Under the pieces are notes generated by a model. It was not told the origin of the DNA and did no database searches. It worked only from the letters and a program-made list of their open reading frames with translations. This document shows positions 25,589 to 37,440 of a DNA stretch of 64,000 nt, in pieces. This DNA comes from Thiemannella venezuelensis. Lineage in GTDB: Bacteria; Actinomycetota; Actinomycetes; Streptosporangiales; Streptosporangiaceae. The DNA lies in contig NZ_JACHJJ010000021.1 in the NCBI RefSeq assembly GCF_014203605.1, forward strand, positions 80,098 through 144,097, read 5' to 3'. How positions within the stretch are numbered: position 1 is the first letter of the stretch; each line of letters starts with the position of its first letter. Made by a program: the position numbers and the translations under genes.

Positions 25589-26197
25589 TCAGCCGGTGCT
25601 CACCCGCGTGACGGCGGTCCTGGTGAAGCGGAACTCGCAGAACTTCTCCCGCAGCTTCTTCCTGCCGTGGTGCCGGGCGTACTCCGCCTCGTTCAGCGTC
25701 TCGAAACTGTTGAAGCCCAGCCTGGCCGTGGCCTTCCCCTTCGCATCGGAGGGCAGGCGGGCGGCCATGGCGATCCGCCCCTGGTGCGGCATCCGGCCGT
25801 GGGCGTCGCACCAGGTGCCGTCGGCGTACCGGTGGCACGGCAGGACGGCCAGGCGCTTGCCCGCCGTGTCGTAGAGCACCGCCCTGGCCGGGCCGCGCGC
25901 GCCCGCGGGGAACCTGCCCCCGACCCAGAACGCGCCCCAGTAGGGGGCGAAGGACGGGGTCCAGGTCTGGGAGTAGTCGACGACGTAGGTGACCTTGCCA
26001 CCGGGACGGGCCGCGGGCGTGGCCCGGACCTTCACGGCGACGGCGATGAGCGGGTCGCGCTCGCATTCCACGGCGGCGGTACGGCAGGCGGCCGCGGAGT
26101 ACGCGGCTCCGGGCGGGGCCGCCGCGGCCGGAGCGGCCGGGACGAGGGCCGTGGAGGTGAGGGCCAGACCTGTGGCGAGACCGAGAACGCGGCGCAT
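25589..26197 (-). CDS. Secreted protein of unknown function
   Basis: 202 residues with a clear signal peptide (MRRVLGLATGLALTSTALVPAAPAAAA) and an AGGAGG site before the ATG at 26197, which fixes the start. The mature protein is beta-rich with five Cys residues (ACRTAAVEC, LPCHRY, WCDAHG, FCEFRF), likely forming disulfides. No known domain was recognised. Confidence 0.72.
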   Translation of the reverse strand: MRRVLGLATGLALTSTALVPAAPAAAAPPGAAYSAAACRTAAVECERDPLIAVAVKVRATPAARPGGKVTYVVDYSQTWTPSFAPYWGAFWVGGRFPAGARGPARAVLYDTAGKRLAVLPCHRYADGTWCDAHGRMPHQGRIAMAARLPSDAKGKATARLGFNSFETLNEAEYARHHGRKKLREKFCEFRFTRTAVTRVSTG

Positions 26198-26231
26198 GAG
26201 ACCTCCTGGATTGCCGGGACCGCCAACGACC

Positions 26232-26535
26232 ATGACGTACCGGAGCCCGGAACGGTTCACGGCCCGGCGGGCGCCGCGCATTGTGGCCGCCGGCTTCTCC
26301 GCCGGGAGTTTCGTGCCTCGCGCCATGTTCGAGGAGGCCCGGCAGGTCACCGTTCCGCTGCACGTCCTGCTGCAGTGGGACGACGAAGGCGACGACCGGC
26401 AGGCTGCCCTGGACCTGTTCGGCGCCTTCGGTTCCACGGAGAGGGCGCTGCACGCCAACATGGGCGGGCACACCGGCGTCCCGCAATTCGCAGGGAGGAC
26501 GCGGACCGGTTCTTCACCCGGCATCCGAGCCGGCC
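26232..26535 (+). pseudogene. Remnant of an alpha/beta hydrolase, truncated and frameshifted
   Basis: The reading frame from 26232 matches the C-terminal part of an alpha/beta hydrolase (VPLHVLLQWDDEGDDRQAAL, DLFGAFGS, LHANMGGHTGVPQF with the catalytic-type GGH). The expected end of the domain (DADRFFTRH) continues in another frame right after GVPQF, so a frameshift near 26490 breaks it. The N-terminal domain with the nucleophile is absent. It probably represents decay of a former gene in the ArsR operon area. Confidence 0.6.
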
Positions 26536-26608
26536 GCCGACCATCCCGCCGTCAGGCCGGCAAAGGGTCGCGATCGCCGCCCGACAAGACCCGCCTGATT
26601 CCTCCGGC

Positions 26609-26636
26609 TTGACGCATACCCATATGGGCATATGAT
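26609..26636 (+). promoter_or_regulatory. Near-consensus promoter of the ArsR operon with overlapping palindrome
   Basis: TTGACG (26609-26614), a 16-base spacer and TATGAT (26631-26636) form a strong sigma-70-type promoter. The 10-bp palindrome CCCATATGGG (26619-26628) lies inside the spacer and would be a good operator for autorepression. The ATG at 26644 follows the -10 box by seven bases, suggesting a leaderless mRNA. Confidence 0.7.
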
Positions 26637-26643
26637 GGTGATC

Positions 26644-26985
26644 ATGGCACGAGCAGCGACGACGTCCGACGTCTTCAACGCGATCGCCGAGCCGCAGCGC
26701 CGGGAGATCCTGGTGCTGCTGCGGGCGGGTGAGCGGCCGGTCACCGAGTTGGCCGGGGAGCTGGGGATGACTCAGCCGGGGGTGTCCAAACACCTGCGGG
26801 TGCTCCGGGAGGTCGGGCTGGTGCAGGACCGGAGGGCGGGCAAGCAGCGCCTGTACAGCCTTGACGCCCGCGGGCTGCGGCCGGTCCACGAGTGGACCGG
26901 CGGGTTCGAGCGGTTCTGGAACGAGAGCTTCGACCAGTTGGACGCATACGTGCAGGACCTGAAGCAGGCAAGGCGGGAGGAGTAG
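26644..26985 (+). CDS. ArsR-family winged-helix regulator
   Basis: About 113-residue repressor. The fold shows AEPQRREILVLLRAGE, the recognition helix MTQPGVSKHLRVLREVG and the wing VQDRRAGKQRLYSL. No Cys metal-binding motif is seen, so it is of the SRPBCC-linked type rather than a metal sensor. The ATG at 26644 is chosen since it fits a leaderless start; an upstream ATG at 26632 lies in the -10 box. First gene of a three-gene operon. Confidence 0.92.
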   Translation: MARAATTSDVFNAIAEPQRREILVLLRAGERPVTELAGELGMTQPGVSKHLRVLREVGLVQDRRAGKQRLYSLDARGLRPVHEWTGGFERFWNESFDQLDAYVQDLKQARREE

Positions 26986-26988
26986 TTG

Positions 26989-27495
26989 ATGAGCGCAATG
27001 GGACGGGAAGCGCCGGCGCAGTCCGCGACGGCCGACCGCGAGATCGTCATCTCCCGGGTCATCGACGCCCCACGAGAGCTGGTGTTCGAGGCGTTCACCG
27101 AGGTTCGGCATCTGTCTCGATGGTGGGGACCAGAGGGGTTCACCACCACCACGCAGTCGTTCGAGTTCCGTGTCGGCGGGGAGTGGGACTTCGTGATGCA
27201 TGGACCGGACGGGACGGACTACGCCGAGTGGATCTTCTGGACCGAGATCGCCCCGCCGGAGCGGATCGCGCTGCTCCACGGTGAGTCCCGCGGTGACCCG
27301 AACGCCTTCGAGTCGGTCCTGACGTTCGAGCCCGATGGTACGGCGACCCGGATCGAGATGCGCACGGTGTTTCCCACCAGGGAACTGCGCGACGAGGCGG
27401 CCGAGAAGTACCACGCGATCGAGGGCGGCCGGCAGACCCTGAGCAACCTGGCCGCCTATGTCACCGGAATCGTTCGGAAGGGAGCGGAGGGCTGA
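26989..27495 (+). CDS. SRPBCC (AHSA1-like) ligand-binding protein
   Basis: 168-residue START/Bet v1-like domain protein. Family landmarks are VISRVIDAPRELVFEAFTEV, the WWGPEGFTTT strand and EFRVGGEWDFVM. Such proteins are very often encoded directly after an ArsR regulator and are thought to bind a small hydrophobic ligand. ATG at 26989, three bases after the ArsR stop, with a GGAGGAG site inside the ArsR end; the stop overlaps the next ATG. Confidence 0.88.
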   Translation: MSAMGREAPAQSATADREIVISRVIDAPRELVFEAFTEVRHLSRWWGPEGFTTTTQSFEFRVGGEWDFVMHGPDGTDYAEWIFWTEIAPPERIALLHGESRGDPNAFESVLTFEPDGTATRIEMRTVFPTRELRDEAAEKYHAIEGGRQTLSNLAAYVTGIVRKGAEG

Positions 27496-28115
27496 TGGCC
27501 GGGAAGGTGTTCTTCAGCGTGTCGATGTCGTTGGACGGGTTCATCGCACCCGAGTCCTCCGAGGATTTGATGGGGCGGCAGTGGATGGAACTGCAGCGGT
27601 GGATCTTCCCGCAGCGGTTCTTCCGGGAGAACCTGAAGCTCGGCGGGGGCGGTGAGGAGGGGCGCGACAACGACATCGTGCGGGAGACGTTCGAGCGCAC
27701 CGGCGCGAGCGTGATGGGCAAGCGCATGTTCGACGCCGGCGAGCAGATGTGGCCGGAGGAGGCGCCGTTCCACACGCCGGTGTTCGTCGTGACGCACGAG
27801 AAGCGTGACCCCTGGGAGCGGCCGGGCGGGACCGTCTTCCACTTCATCAACGACGGCATCGAGTCCGCGCTAGAGCAGGCCCGCGAGGCCGCCGGCGACC
27901 GGGACGTCCGCATCGCGGGCGGCGGCGCGACGATCCTGGAGTACGTGAACGCCGGCCTGGTCGACGAGTTCTCGATCGCGCTGTCGCCCGTGCTGTTCGG
28001 CTCAGGAATCCGCCTGTTCGAGGGTGTGGCCGCGGGCCGCGTGGCGCTGGAGCCGGTCCGCGCGGAGTCCTCCCCGAGGGTGACGCACCTGACCTACGCC
28101 GTCCGGGAGCGGTAG
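27495..28115 (+). CDS. RibD C-terminal/dihydrofolate-reductase-like protein
   Basis: 206-residue protein of the DHFR-like RibD_C superfamily, presumably binding NADPH. It starts VFFSVSMSLDGFIAPE and contains VMGKRMFD and the nucleotide motif VRIAGGGATILEYV. Substrate unknown; such proteins are not true folate reductases. The gene overlaps the SRPBCC stop (TGATG) and is the third gene of the ArsR operon. Confidence 0.87.
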   Translation: MAGKVFFSVSMSLDGFIAPESSEDLMGRQWMELQRWIFPQRFFRENLKLGGGGEEGRDNDIVRETFERTGASVMGKRMFDAGEQMWPEEAPFHTPVFVVTHEKRDPWERPGGTVFHFINDGIESALEQAREAAGDRDVRIAGGGATILEYVNAGLVDEFSIALSPVLFGSGIRLFEGVAAGRVALEPVRAESSPRVTHLTYAVRER

Positions 28116-28311
28116 GCGCACGATCGACGGCGGACGCGAAGGAACGCCCGCGCGGTCGGCACGCAGACGGCTCCCCCGCTGGGGTGGCCAGCCCACCTAC
28201 TGAATGGCGAGCCGGGAGGATCCGGTGCCGCCCTTCGGATAGCAGGGTGCTGGGAGTACCTCTCGACCTGCCGCACGTCATCGCCGCGGCGGCCTGAGAG
28301 GCGGTGGTTTA

Positions 28312-28326
28312 CCGAACTATATTCGG
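28312..28326. promoter_or_regulatory. Palindrome CCGAA-N5-TTCGG, possible operator
   Basis: A perfect five-base dyad CCGAA CTATA TTCGG lies 45 bases upstream of the saccharopine-dehydrogenase-like gene, in an AT-rich patch. The size and place fit a repressor site, but no regulator gene is adjacent. Confidence 0.4.
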
Positions 28327-28370
28327 GTGAGCGTGTACCAAGGATCCTCCGAGGAGGGAGACGCTCATCC

Positions 28371-29552
28371 ATGCCTGACGACCGTCCGTACGACATCGTG
28401 CTGTTCGGCGCCACCGGGTTCACCGGCGCGCTCACCGCCGAGTACCTCGCCCGCAACGCGGGCCCCGGCACCCGCTGGGCGCTGGCCGGCCGGAACCGGG
28501 GCGGGCTCGAGGCCGTCAGGGAGCGGATCGGCCTGCCCGGCCTGCCCCTGCTGCACGCCGACGTGACCGATCCGGACTCCCTGGCCGGCCTCGCCCGGCA
28601 GACCCGGGTGGCCGCCACCACCGTGGGCCCCTATATCTCGTACGGCGAGCCGCTCGTCGCCGCCTGCGCCCGGGCGGGCACCCACTACGCCGACATCACC
28701 GGCGAGCCCGAGTTCGTCGACCTCATGTTCACCCGGCACCACGCGCGGGCGCGGGAGAGCGGCGCCAAGCTCGTGCACGCCTGCGGGTTCGACTCGATCC
28801 CGCACGACCTGGGCGTCTACTTCACCGTCACCCGGCTCCCCGAGGGCGTGCCGATCCGCGTCGACGGGTACGTCCGGGCGGGCGGCAGGCCGTCGGGCGG
28901 GACCGTGCACTCGGCCGTCACGGTCCTGGCCCGCGCCCGGCAGAGCGCGCAGGCCGGGCTCGCCCGGCGCAGGGCCGAGGAGCGCCCGGCGGGGCGCAGG
29001 GCGCGGGGCATGCCCGGGACGTTCCGCCACGTGGGCGGGTGGGCGCTGCCGCTGCCCACGATCGATCCGCAGATCGTGGGCCGCTCGGCCCGCGCGCTGG
29101 AGCGCTACGGCCCGGACTTCGCCTACCGGCACCACGTGGCGGTCCGGCGGCTGCCCGCCGCCCTCGGCCTGGCCGCCGGAGCCGGGGCGCTGGCGGCCCT
29201 GGCCCAGCTGCCGCCGGCCAGGTCGTGGCTGCTGGACCGCATCCGGCCCGGTGACGGGCCCACCCCCGAGCAGCGGGCCGCGAGCTGGTTCAAGGTCACC
29301 TTCGACGGGCGGGGCGGCGGCGAGCGGGTCGTCACCGAGGTCGCGGGCGGCGACCCCGGCTACGACGAGACCGCCAAGATGCTCGGAGAGTCGGCGCTCT
29401 GCCTGGCCTTCGACGACCTGCCGGAGGTCTCGGGCCAGGTGACCACCGCGGCGGCGATGGGCGAGGCGCTGATCGACCGCCTCCACCGGGCCGGGATCAC
29501 CTTCCGGGTGCTGAGCGGGAGCGGAGCGGGGCCGGGCGGGGGGCGGGGCTGA
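28371..29552 (+). CDS. Saccharopine-dehydrogenase-like (trans-acting enoyl reductase family) protein
   Basis: 393-residue oxidoreductase with an N-terminal Rossmann fold (YDIVLFGATGFTGALTAEYL) and family motifs TTVGPYISYGEPLVAAC, YADITGEPEF and the HACGFDSIPHDLG segment. A hydrophobic patch around residues 265-285 may touch membrane. Related mycobacterial proteins include the trans-acting enoyl reductase of phthiocerol synthesis; here no polyketide genes are near, so the substrate is unknown. Preceded by GGAGGGAG. Confidence 0.88.
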   Translation: MPDDRPYDIVLFGATGFTGALTAEYLARNAGPGTRWALAGRNRGGLEAVRERIGLPGLPLLHADVTDPDSLAGLARQTRVAATTVGPYISYGEPLVAACARAGTHYADITGEPEFVDLMFTRHHARARESGAKLVHACGFDSIPHDLGVYFTVTRLPEGVPIRVDGYVRAGGRPSGGTVHSAVTVLARARQSAQAGLARRRAEERPAGRRARGMPGTFRHVGGWALPLPTIDPQIVGRSARALERYGPDFAYRHHVAVRRLPAALGLAAGAGALAALAQLPPARSWLLDRIRPGDGPTPEQRAASWFKVTFDGRGGGERVVTEVAGGDPGYDETAKMLGESALCLAFDDLPEVSGQVTTAAAMGEALIDRLHRAGITFRVLSGSGAGPGGGRG

Positions 29553-29586
29553 GGAGAGGGGAGAGGCGGGGGAGAGGCGGGAGGAA

Positions 29587-29622
29587 CGGTGCGGCGGGCG
29601 GCCATGCCCGCCCGCCGCACCG
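29587..29622. terminator. Bidirectional terminator hairpin 1
   Basis: A perfect 15-bp stem (CGGTGCGGCGGGCGG and complement) with a six-base loop lies between the plus-strand dehydrogenase-like gene and the minus-strand protease gene. Confidence 0.7.
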
Positions 29623-29634
29623 GCTCGCCGGCCG

Positions 29635-29667
29635 GACCCGCCCGGGGAAGGAGGTCCCGGGCGGGTC
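29635..29667. terminator. Bidirectional terminator hairpin 2
   Basis: A second perfect inverted repeat (GACCCGCCCGGG and complement, nine-base loop) follows hairpin 1 by 12 bases, just before the stop codon side of the protease gene. Together they make a double terminator for convergent transcription. Confidence 0.6.
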
Positions 29668-29676
29668 AGGCCCGGA

Positions 29677-33108
<3,432 letters not shown>

Positions 33109-34071
33109 TCACGCCTGCGTGCGCAGGGGGCCGTGCCGGTCCAGCCAGGCGGCGTAGACGGGCGCCTGCCGTACCTCGGCCCAGTAGGCGGCGGTGACCG
33201 CCTCGACCAGGGCGGGGGCGTGGCGGGCCACCGGGCCCTGCGTGGTCCAGCCGAGCAGGTGCCGGAAGCGCAGCGGGGTCCCGGCGAGCGGGCGGATGGC
33301 GATCCCCGCGTAGCCCTTGCTGGTCGCCTGGAACATGCCCACGCACCGGCCCGAGGAGATCAGGTCGAGGGCGAGGCTGAGGTCGGCGGAGTAGGCGACC
33401 CGGGGTTCGAACCCGTGCCGGGCGCAGGCCGTCCAGAAGTGCTCGCGGTGGCCCGCCTCGGCCAGCGCGTGCATGCCCCAGTCCTCGCCGGCGAGGTCCG
33501 CCAGCTCGATCTCCTCCCGCCCGGCGAGGGGGTGGGAGGCGGCCAGCCCGACGAAGATCGGCTCGTCGGCGATGCCCGCGTAGGAGACGCCCGGCGGCGG
33601 GGAGAGCTCGTGGCCGGGGTAGTCGCCGAGGGTGGCGAGCTCCAGCCGTTCGGCCTCCAGGAGCCCGGGCAGCAGGTCCATGGCCTCCTCGGTGCGCGCG
33701 ACGATGTCGGCCTCGGCGAACAGCTCGCTCAGGCACGTGATGACGGTGATCGCCAGATGGCTCGACATGCAGCCGACCCGGATCCTGGGCCGCTCGGCGG
33801 CCTGCCCGGCGTAGCGCATTCCGTCGCGCCGCAGCTCGTCGAAGGCGGGCAGCAGGGAACGGGCCCGGATCAGCACCCAGGAGCCGAGCTGGGTCGGTCT
33901 GGCGCCCTCGCGCCCGCGCTCGAACAGCGGCCCGCCGAACATTCGCTCGATGCGGCGCAGCTGCGCGGCGAGGGCGGGCTGGGACATCTTGAGGGCGACC
34001 GCCGCCCGGGAGATGCTGCCGGCCTCGGCGATGGCGCATATCGCTCGTAGATGACGAACTTCTAGATCCAC
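33109..34071 (-). CDS. LysR-family transcriptional regulator
   Basis: 320 residues. The helix-turn-helix lies in the first 60 residues (LRAICAIAEAGSISRAAVALKMSQPALAAQLRRIE), followed by a periplasmic-binding-like effector domain. It is divergent from arginine deiminase with a 228-base gap, so it may regulate arcA, and is upstream of the protease gene on the same strand. The ligand is unknown. Confidence 0.9.
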   Translation of the reverse strand: MDLEVRHLRAICAIAEAGSISRAAVALKMSQPALAAQLRRIERMFGGPLFERGREGARPTQLGSWVLIRARSLLPAFDELRRDGMRYAGQAAERPRIRVGCMSSHLAITVITCLSELFAEADIVARTEEAMDLLPGLLEAERLELATLGDYPGHELSPPPGVSYAGIADEPIFVGLAASHPLAGREEIELADLAGEDWGMHALAEAGHREHFWTACARHGFEPRVAYSADLSLALDLISSGRCVGMFQATSKGYAGIAIRPLAGTPLRFRHLLGWTTQGPVARHAPALVEAVTAAYWAEVRQAPVYAAWLDRHGPLRTQA

Positions 34072-34088
34072 ACCGAGAGGCTAATAGT

Positions 34089-34099
34089 AAAGATTCTTT
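34089..34099. promoter_or_regulatory. Dyad AAAGA-T-TCTTT in the lysR-arcA spacer
   Basis: A perfect five-base inverted repeat in the only AT-rich patch of the divergent spacer, 18 bases upstream of the LysR start. LysR regulators bind AT-rich dyads near their own promoters; the link is inferred. Confidence 0.4.
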
Positions 34100-34299
34100 C
34101 CGATAAGGCCCAATTTTCCGCGCTCCGGTGGAGCGGGGCCTCCGGGCTCCCGGGAGGGGCGGGGTTAGGACCGGTGGGGGAGGGGAGGTGACCGTTGCGG
34201 CTGTGATCGTTTCCGGGGGCGCCCCGTCCGCATCCGGGCCAAGGCCCCGTGCGGTGAGTACGGGCCGAGGGAAGTCAGGCGAAGCATTGGAGGACTCCG

Positions 34300-35544
34300 A
34301 TGAGGTTCCACGTCGACTCCGAGGTGGGCAGGCTCCACCAGGTCATCCTGCACAAGCCCGAGCTGTCGCTGAAGCGGCTGACCCCCTCCAACAAGGACGA
34401 GTTCCTCTTCGACGACGTGCTGTGGGTGCAGCGCGCGGTGGAGGAGCACGAGGAGTGGCAGCAGGTCCTGCGCGACCGCGGCGTCACGGTCCACATGCTC
34501 TCGGACCTGATCCGGACCACGGTCGACATCCCCGAGGCGCGCAAGCACGTCCTCGACGGCAGCGTCGACGAGCGCTGGTTCGGGCCGATGGCCACCGACG
34601 CCGTCCGCAACACCCTGGACGGCCTGGACGCCGCGACGCTGGCGCGCTTCCTGACCGGCGGCATCACCAAGCGGGAGATCATGGACCTGGGCTGCGAGCC
34701 CGAGAGCGTCGTCTTCCACGCGATGGGGGCCGACGGCTTCGTGCTGCCGCCGCTGCCCAACCACCTGTTCACCCGCGACACCTCCTGCTGGATCTACGAC
34801 GGCGTCTCGATCAACGCGATGCGCAAGAAGGCCCGCCGGCGCGAGACGGTCAACTACGAGGCCGTCTACCGCTACCACCCGATGTTCGCCGCCGGCTACG
34901 ACCGGCCGGGGGAGGACGGCTACCGCGTCTGGATGCCCGGCATGGCCGCCGCCCCGGCCACCATCGAGGGCGGGGACGTGCTGGTCATCGGGCGCGGCGC
35001 CGTACTGGTCGGGATGAGCGAGCGCACCCGGCCGCAGGCCGTGGAGATGCTGGCCTGCCGGTTGTTCGCCCAGGGGGCGGCCGAGCGGATCGTGGCGCTG
35101 AACCTGCCGAAGGCCCGGGCGTTCATGCACCTGGACACGGTCATGACGCAGGTCGACGTGGACGTCTTCACCAAGTTCGCCGGGCTGGGCATGCTGCCGT
35201 CCTACACGATCGAGCCCGGGGACAACGAGAAGGAACTCAAGATCACCGATCACGCGCCGGAGGACATGCACAAGGCCATCGCCCGGTCTCTCGGGCTGGA
35301 CGACATCAGGGTGCTGACCGCGACCCAGGACGTCTACGCGGCCGAGCGCGAGCAGTGGGACGACGGCTGCAACGTGCTGGCGATCGAGCCCGGCGTGGTC
35401 GTCGCCTACGAGCGCAACACCACCACCAACAACCACCTGCGGGCCAACGGGGTGGAGGTCGTCACCATCCGCGGCAGCGAGCTCGGCCGCGGACGCGGCG
35501 GCCCGCGCTGCATGAGCTGCCCGATCGAGCGCGACGGCATCTGA
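34300..35544 (+). CDS. arcA: Arginine deiminase
   Basis: 414-residue guanidine hydrolase converting arginine to citrulline and ammonia. Catalytic landmarks are all present: [12 protein letters not shown] motif ([11 protein letters not shown]), [10 protein letters not shown], the catalytic His in [12 protein letters not shown] and the nucleophile Cys404 in GGPRCMSCP. No ornithine carbamoyltransferase, carbamate kinase or ArcD gene follows, so it is an orphan ADI, as often in actinomycetes. Ribosome site GGAGG precedes the ATG. The divergent LysR gene is the likely regulator. Confidence 0.94.
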   Translation: MRFHVDSEVGRLHQVILHKPELSLKRLTPSNKDEFLFDDVLWVQRAVEEHEEWQQVLRDRGVTVHMLSDLIRTTVDIPEARKHVLDGSVDERWFGPMATDAVRNTLDGLDAATLARFLTGGITKREIMDLGCEPESVVFHAMGADGFVLPPLPNHLFTRDTSCWIYDGVSINAMRKKARRRETVNYEAVYRYHPMFAAGYDRPGEDGYRVWMPGMAAAPATIEGGDVLVIGRGAVLVGMSERTRPQAVEMLACRLFAQGAAERIVALNLPKARAFMHLDTVMTQVDVDVFTKFAGLGMLPSYTIEPGDNEKELKITDHAPEDMHKAIARSLGLDDIRVLTATQDVYAAEREQWDDGCNVLAIEPGVVVAYERNTTTNNHLRANGVEVVTIRGSELGRGRGGPRCMSCPIERDGI

Positions 35545-35574
35545 CCGCCGCGCGACCGCGGCTCCCGGCGGACC

Positions 35575-36174
35575 CTACCCGGCGGGATGCCTGACCCGGA
35601 CGACACCGGGCACCGTCCGGGCCAGCAGGTCGGCGATCCGGTCGGCGTGCTCGCCGCAGTGGCCGTGCAGCTCCGCCACGCCGTCCCGGACGGAGACCTC
35701 CCAGGAGGGCCCGTCGGGGTAGTGCTCGCGCAGGGCGGCGAGCACGTCGGCGCGCAGGTCCTCGTCGGAGCGGGCCAGCACGGACAGCAGGTCGCGGCGG
35801 CTGACGATGCCCGCCAGGCGGCCGTGCTCGACCACCGGCACGCTCTTGACCCCCCTGCAGACCATGAGGTCGATCAGCTTCACCGCGTCGGTGGCCGGGG
35901 TCACCGTCACCACCTCGGCGGTCATGACCTCCTCGACCAGGAACGGCACGGGCTCGCCGTGCCCCAGCACGGCGCGGGCGCTCGCCCGGGGGTCGCGCTG
36001 GAACTCCCCGCGCAGCAGGTCCATCTCGCTGACGACGCCCACCAGGCGCCCGTCCCCGTCCAGCACGGGTGCGGCGGTGACCTCGGCCGCGTACAGCACC
36101 CGGACGGCCTGCCGCACCGGATCGGTACGGCGGACCGTGACCACCTCCTCGGTCATGACTTCGCGCACCAGCAT
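35575..36174 (-). CDS. CBS-pair protein with C-terminal BON domain
   Basis: 199 residues: two CBS motifs (MTEEVVTVRRTDPVRQAV; MTAEVVTVTPATDAVKLI) about 75 residues apart and a C-terminal BON-like domain (DGVAELHGHCGEHADRIADL). CBS pairs bind adenine nucleotides. It resembles mycobacterial Hrp1 (a DosR-regulated hypoxia protein) with an added BON domain. It is divergent from an Acg-like nitroreductase across a spacer with DosR-type boxes. Confidence 0.85.
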   Translation of the reverse strand: MLVREVMTEEVVTVRRTDPVRQAVRVLYAAEVTAAPVLDGDGRLVGVVSEMDLLRGEFQRDPRASARAVLGHGEPVPFLVEEVMTAEVVTVTPATDAVKLIDLMVCRGVKSVPVVEHGRLAGIVSRRDLLSVLARSDEDLRADVLAALREHYPDGPSWEVSVRDGVAELHGHCGEHADRIADLLARTVPGVVRVRHPAG

Positions 36175-36237
36175 GGCACGGCTCCTTCCGGCTCTCGCTC
36201 TGCCTGCCATCCCATCATCCACCGGGGCACGGCGCAG

Positions 36238-36251
36238 AGGACGAAGGTCCC
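36238..36251. promoter_or_regulatory. DosR/DevR-like box, AGGAC-N4-GTCCC
   Basis: AGGACGAAGGTCCC matches the palindromic core (GGGAC-N4-GTCCC) of the mycobacterial DosR box in 9 of 10 half-site positions. It is 64 bases upstream of the CBS-BON start and 160 bases upstream of the nitroreductase start. Confidence 0.5.
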
Positions 36252-36358
36252 CGGAGCGGATGACGACGGTCCCGGTGGACGACGGGGCGGTTTCGTCTCC
36301 CGCGGCACGCTCCGCTCGCGCAGGACGGGCCGTAAGGCCCTGCGCCCGGGGACCTTCG
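36242..36358. repeat. Pair of perfect 13-bp inverted sequences in the divergent spacer
   Basis: CGAAGGTCCCCGG at 36242-36254 reappears as its exact complement CCGGGGACCTTCG at 36346-36358, 91 bases apart. Each arm includes a GGGGACCTTC half-site, so the pair may be two binding sites in opposed orientation, one facing each of the divergent genes. Confidence 0.6.
36327..36340. promoter_or_regulatory. Second DosR/DevR-like palindrome, GGGCC-N4-GGCCC
   Basis: GGGCCGTAAGGCCC is a perfect dyad of DosR-box geometry, with a symmetrical substitution at the fourth base of each half. It lies 71 bases upstream of the nitroreductase ATG. Confidence 0.45.
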
Positions 36359-36411
36359 CCGCCTGTCGTGCTCCGGCCCGCCGAGGAAACCTGAACGAGA
36401 GGAGGCCGACC

Positions 36412-37419
36412 ATGAAGAGCAAGGGATTCGGAACACGTACCGGCGAGGAGACCGGCTTCGCGCTCCGCGCGGCGGTGGAGGCCGCCGTGCGGGCGCCGTC
36501 GGTGCACAACACCCAGCCGTGGACCTTCACCGTGGAGGACGGTGAGATCGCCCTGCGCGCCGACTCCGGCAGGAAACTCGCGGTCGCCGACCCCGCGGGC
36601 CGGGAGCTCCTGATCAGCTGCGGCGCGGCCCTGTTCACCGTACGGCTCACGCTGCGCGGGCTCGGCTACGAGCCGCTGACCCGGGTGCTGCCCGACCCCG
36701 ACCGCCCGTCCCTGGTGGCGACGGTCCGGCTGGAGGAGAGGGCCGAGCCCGACGGGCACACCCGGATGATGCGCGCCGAGATCGGGCGCCGCCGCACCCA
36801 CCGGGCGGGATTCACCGAGCTGCCCGTGCCGGACCGGCTCGTCGAGGCGCTCTGCCTCCAGGCGGACGCGGAGGGGGCGAAGCTGACACCGGTCCGGTCG
36901 CCGGCGGCCGTCCGGGTGATCGCGGCGCTCACCGGGGCCGCCCAGGACGTGCAATCCCGGGACCGCGCGTTCACCCTGGAGGGGATCCGCTGGGCGCTCC
37001 CGCCGGGCAGCCCGCGCACCGACGGCGTCCCCGCGGAGGGCTATCCCCGCGACCCCGCGCGCACCAGCCCGCACTTCGCCCAGCGAGACTACGCCCGCGG
37101 CCGCCCGTGGGGCAACGGCAACGACCAGTCCGTGTCCACCTCCACCGGGGTGGTGACGCTGCTGACCACGCGGGGCGACTCCCGCGAGGACTGGGTCGCG
37201 GCGGGCCAGGCGGTGCAGCGTGTCCTGCTGCACGCCTCCGCCCACGGGGTCGACGCGGCGTTCCACACCCAGGCGCTGGAGATGTTCCACCTGCGGGAGT
37301 TCCTGCGCCAGGAACTCTGCTCGGGCGAGTATCCGCAGATGGTCATGAGGCTGGGCTTCTCCTTCGACGAGGGCGTGAGCGTCCGGCGCCCGGTCGCCGA
37401 GGTGCTCCGGGAGCGCTGA
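36412..37419 (+). CDS. Acg-family nitroreductase-like protein
   Basis: 335-residue member of the Acg (Rv2032-like) branch of nitroreductases. The N-terminal AAVRAPSVHNTQPWTF motif and second half (STGVVTLLTTRGDSREDW, VQRVLLHASAHGVDAAF, YPQMVMRLGF) define the family. Acg proteins bind or sequester flavin rather than reduce nitro groups and are dormancy-linked in mycobacteria. ATG with GGAGG nine bases upstream; divergent from the CBS-BON gene, and probably co-regulated with it. Confidence 0.88.
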   Translation: MKSKGFGTRTGEETGFALRAAVEAAVRAPSVHNTQPWTFTVEDGEIALRADSGRKLAVADPAGRELLISCGAALFTVRLTLRGLGYEPLTRVLPDPDRPSLVATVRLEERAEPDGHTRMMRAEIGRRRTHRAGFTELPVPDRLVEALCLQADAEGAKLTPVRSPAAVRVIAALTGAAQDVQSRDRAFTLEGIRWALPPGSPRTDGVPAEGYPRDPARTSPHFAQRDYARGRPWGNGNDQSVSTSTGVVTLLTTRGDSREDWVAAGQAVQRVLLHASAHGVDAAFHTQALEMFHLREFLRQELCSGEYPQMVMRLGFSFDEGVSVRRPVAEVLRER

Positions 37420-37440
37420 GCCGTCCTCTCCCGGGACCGC

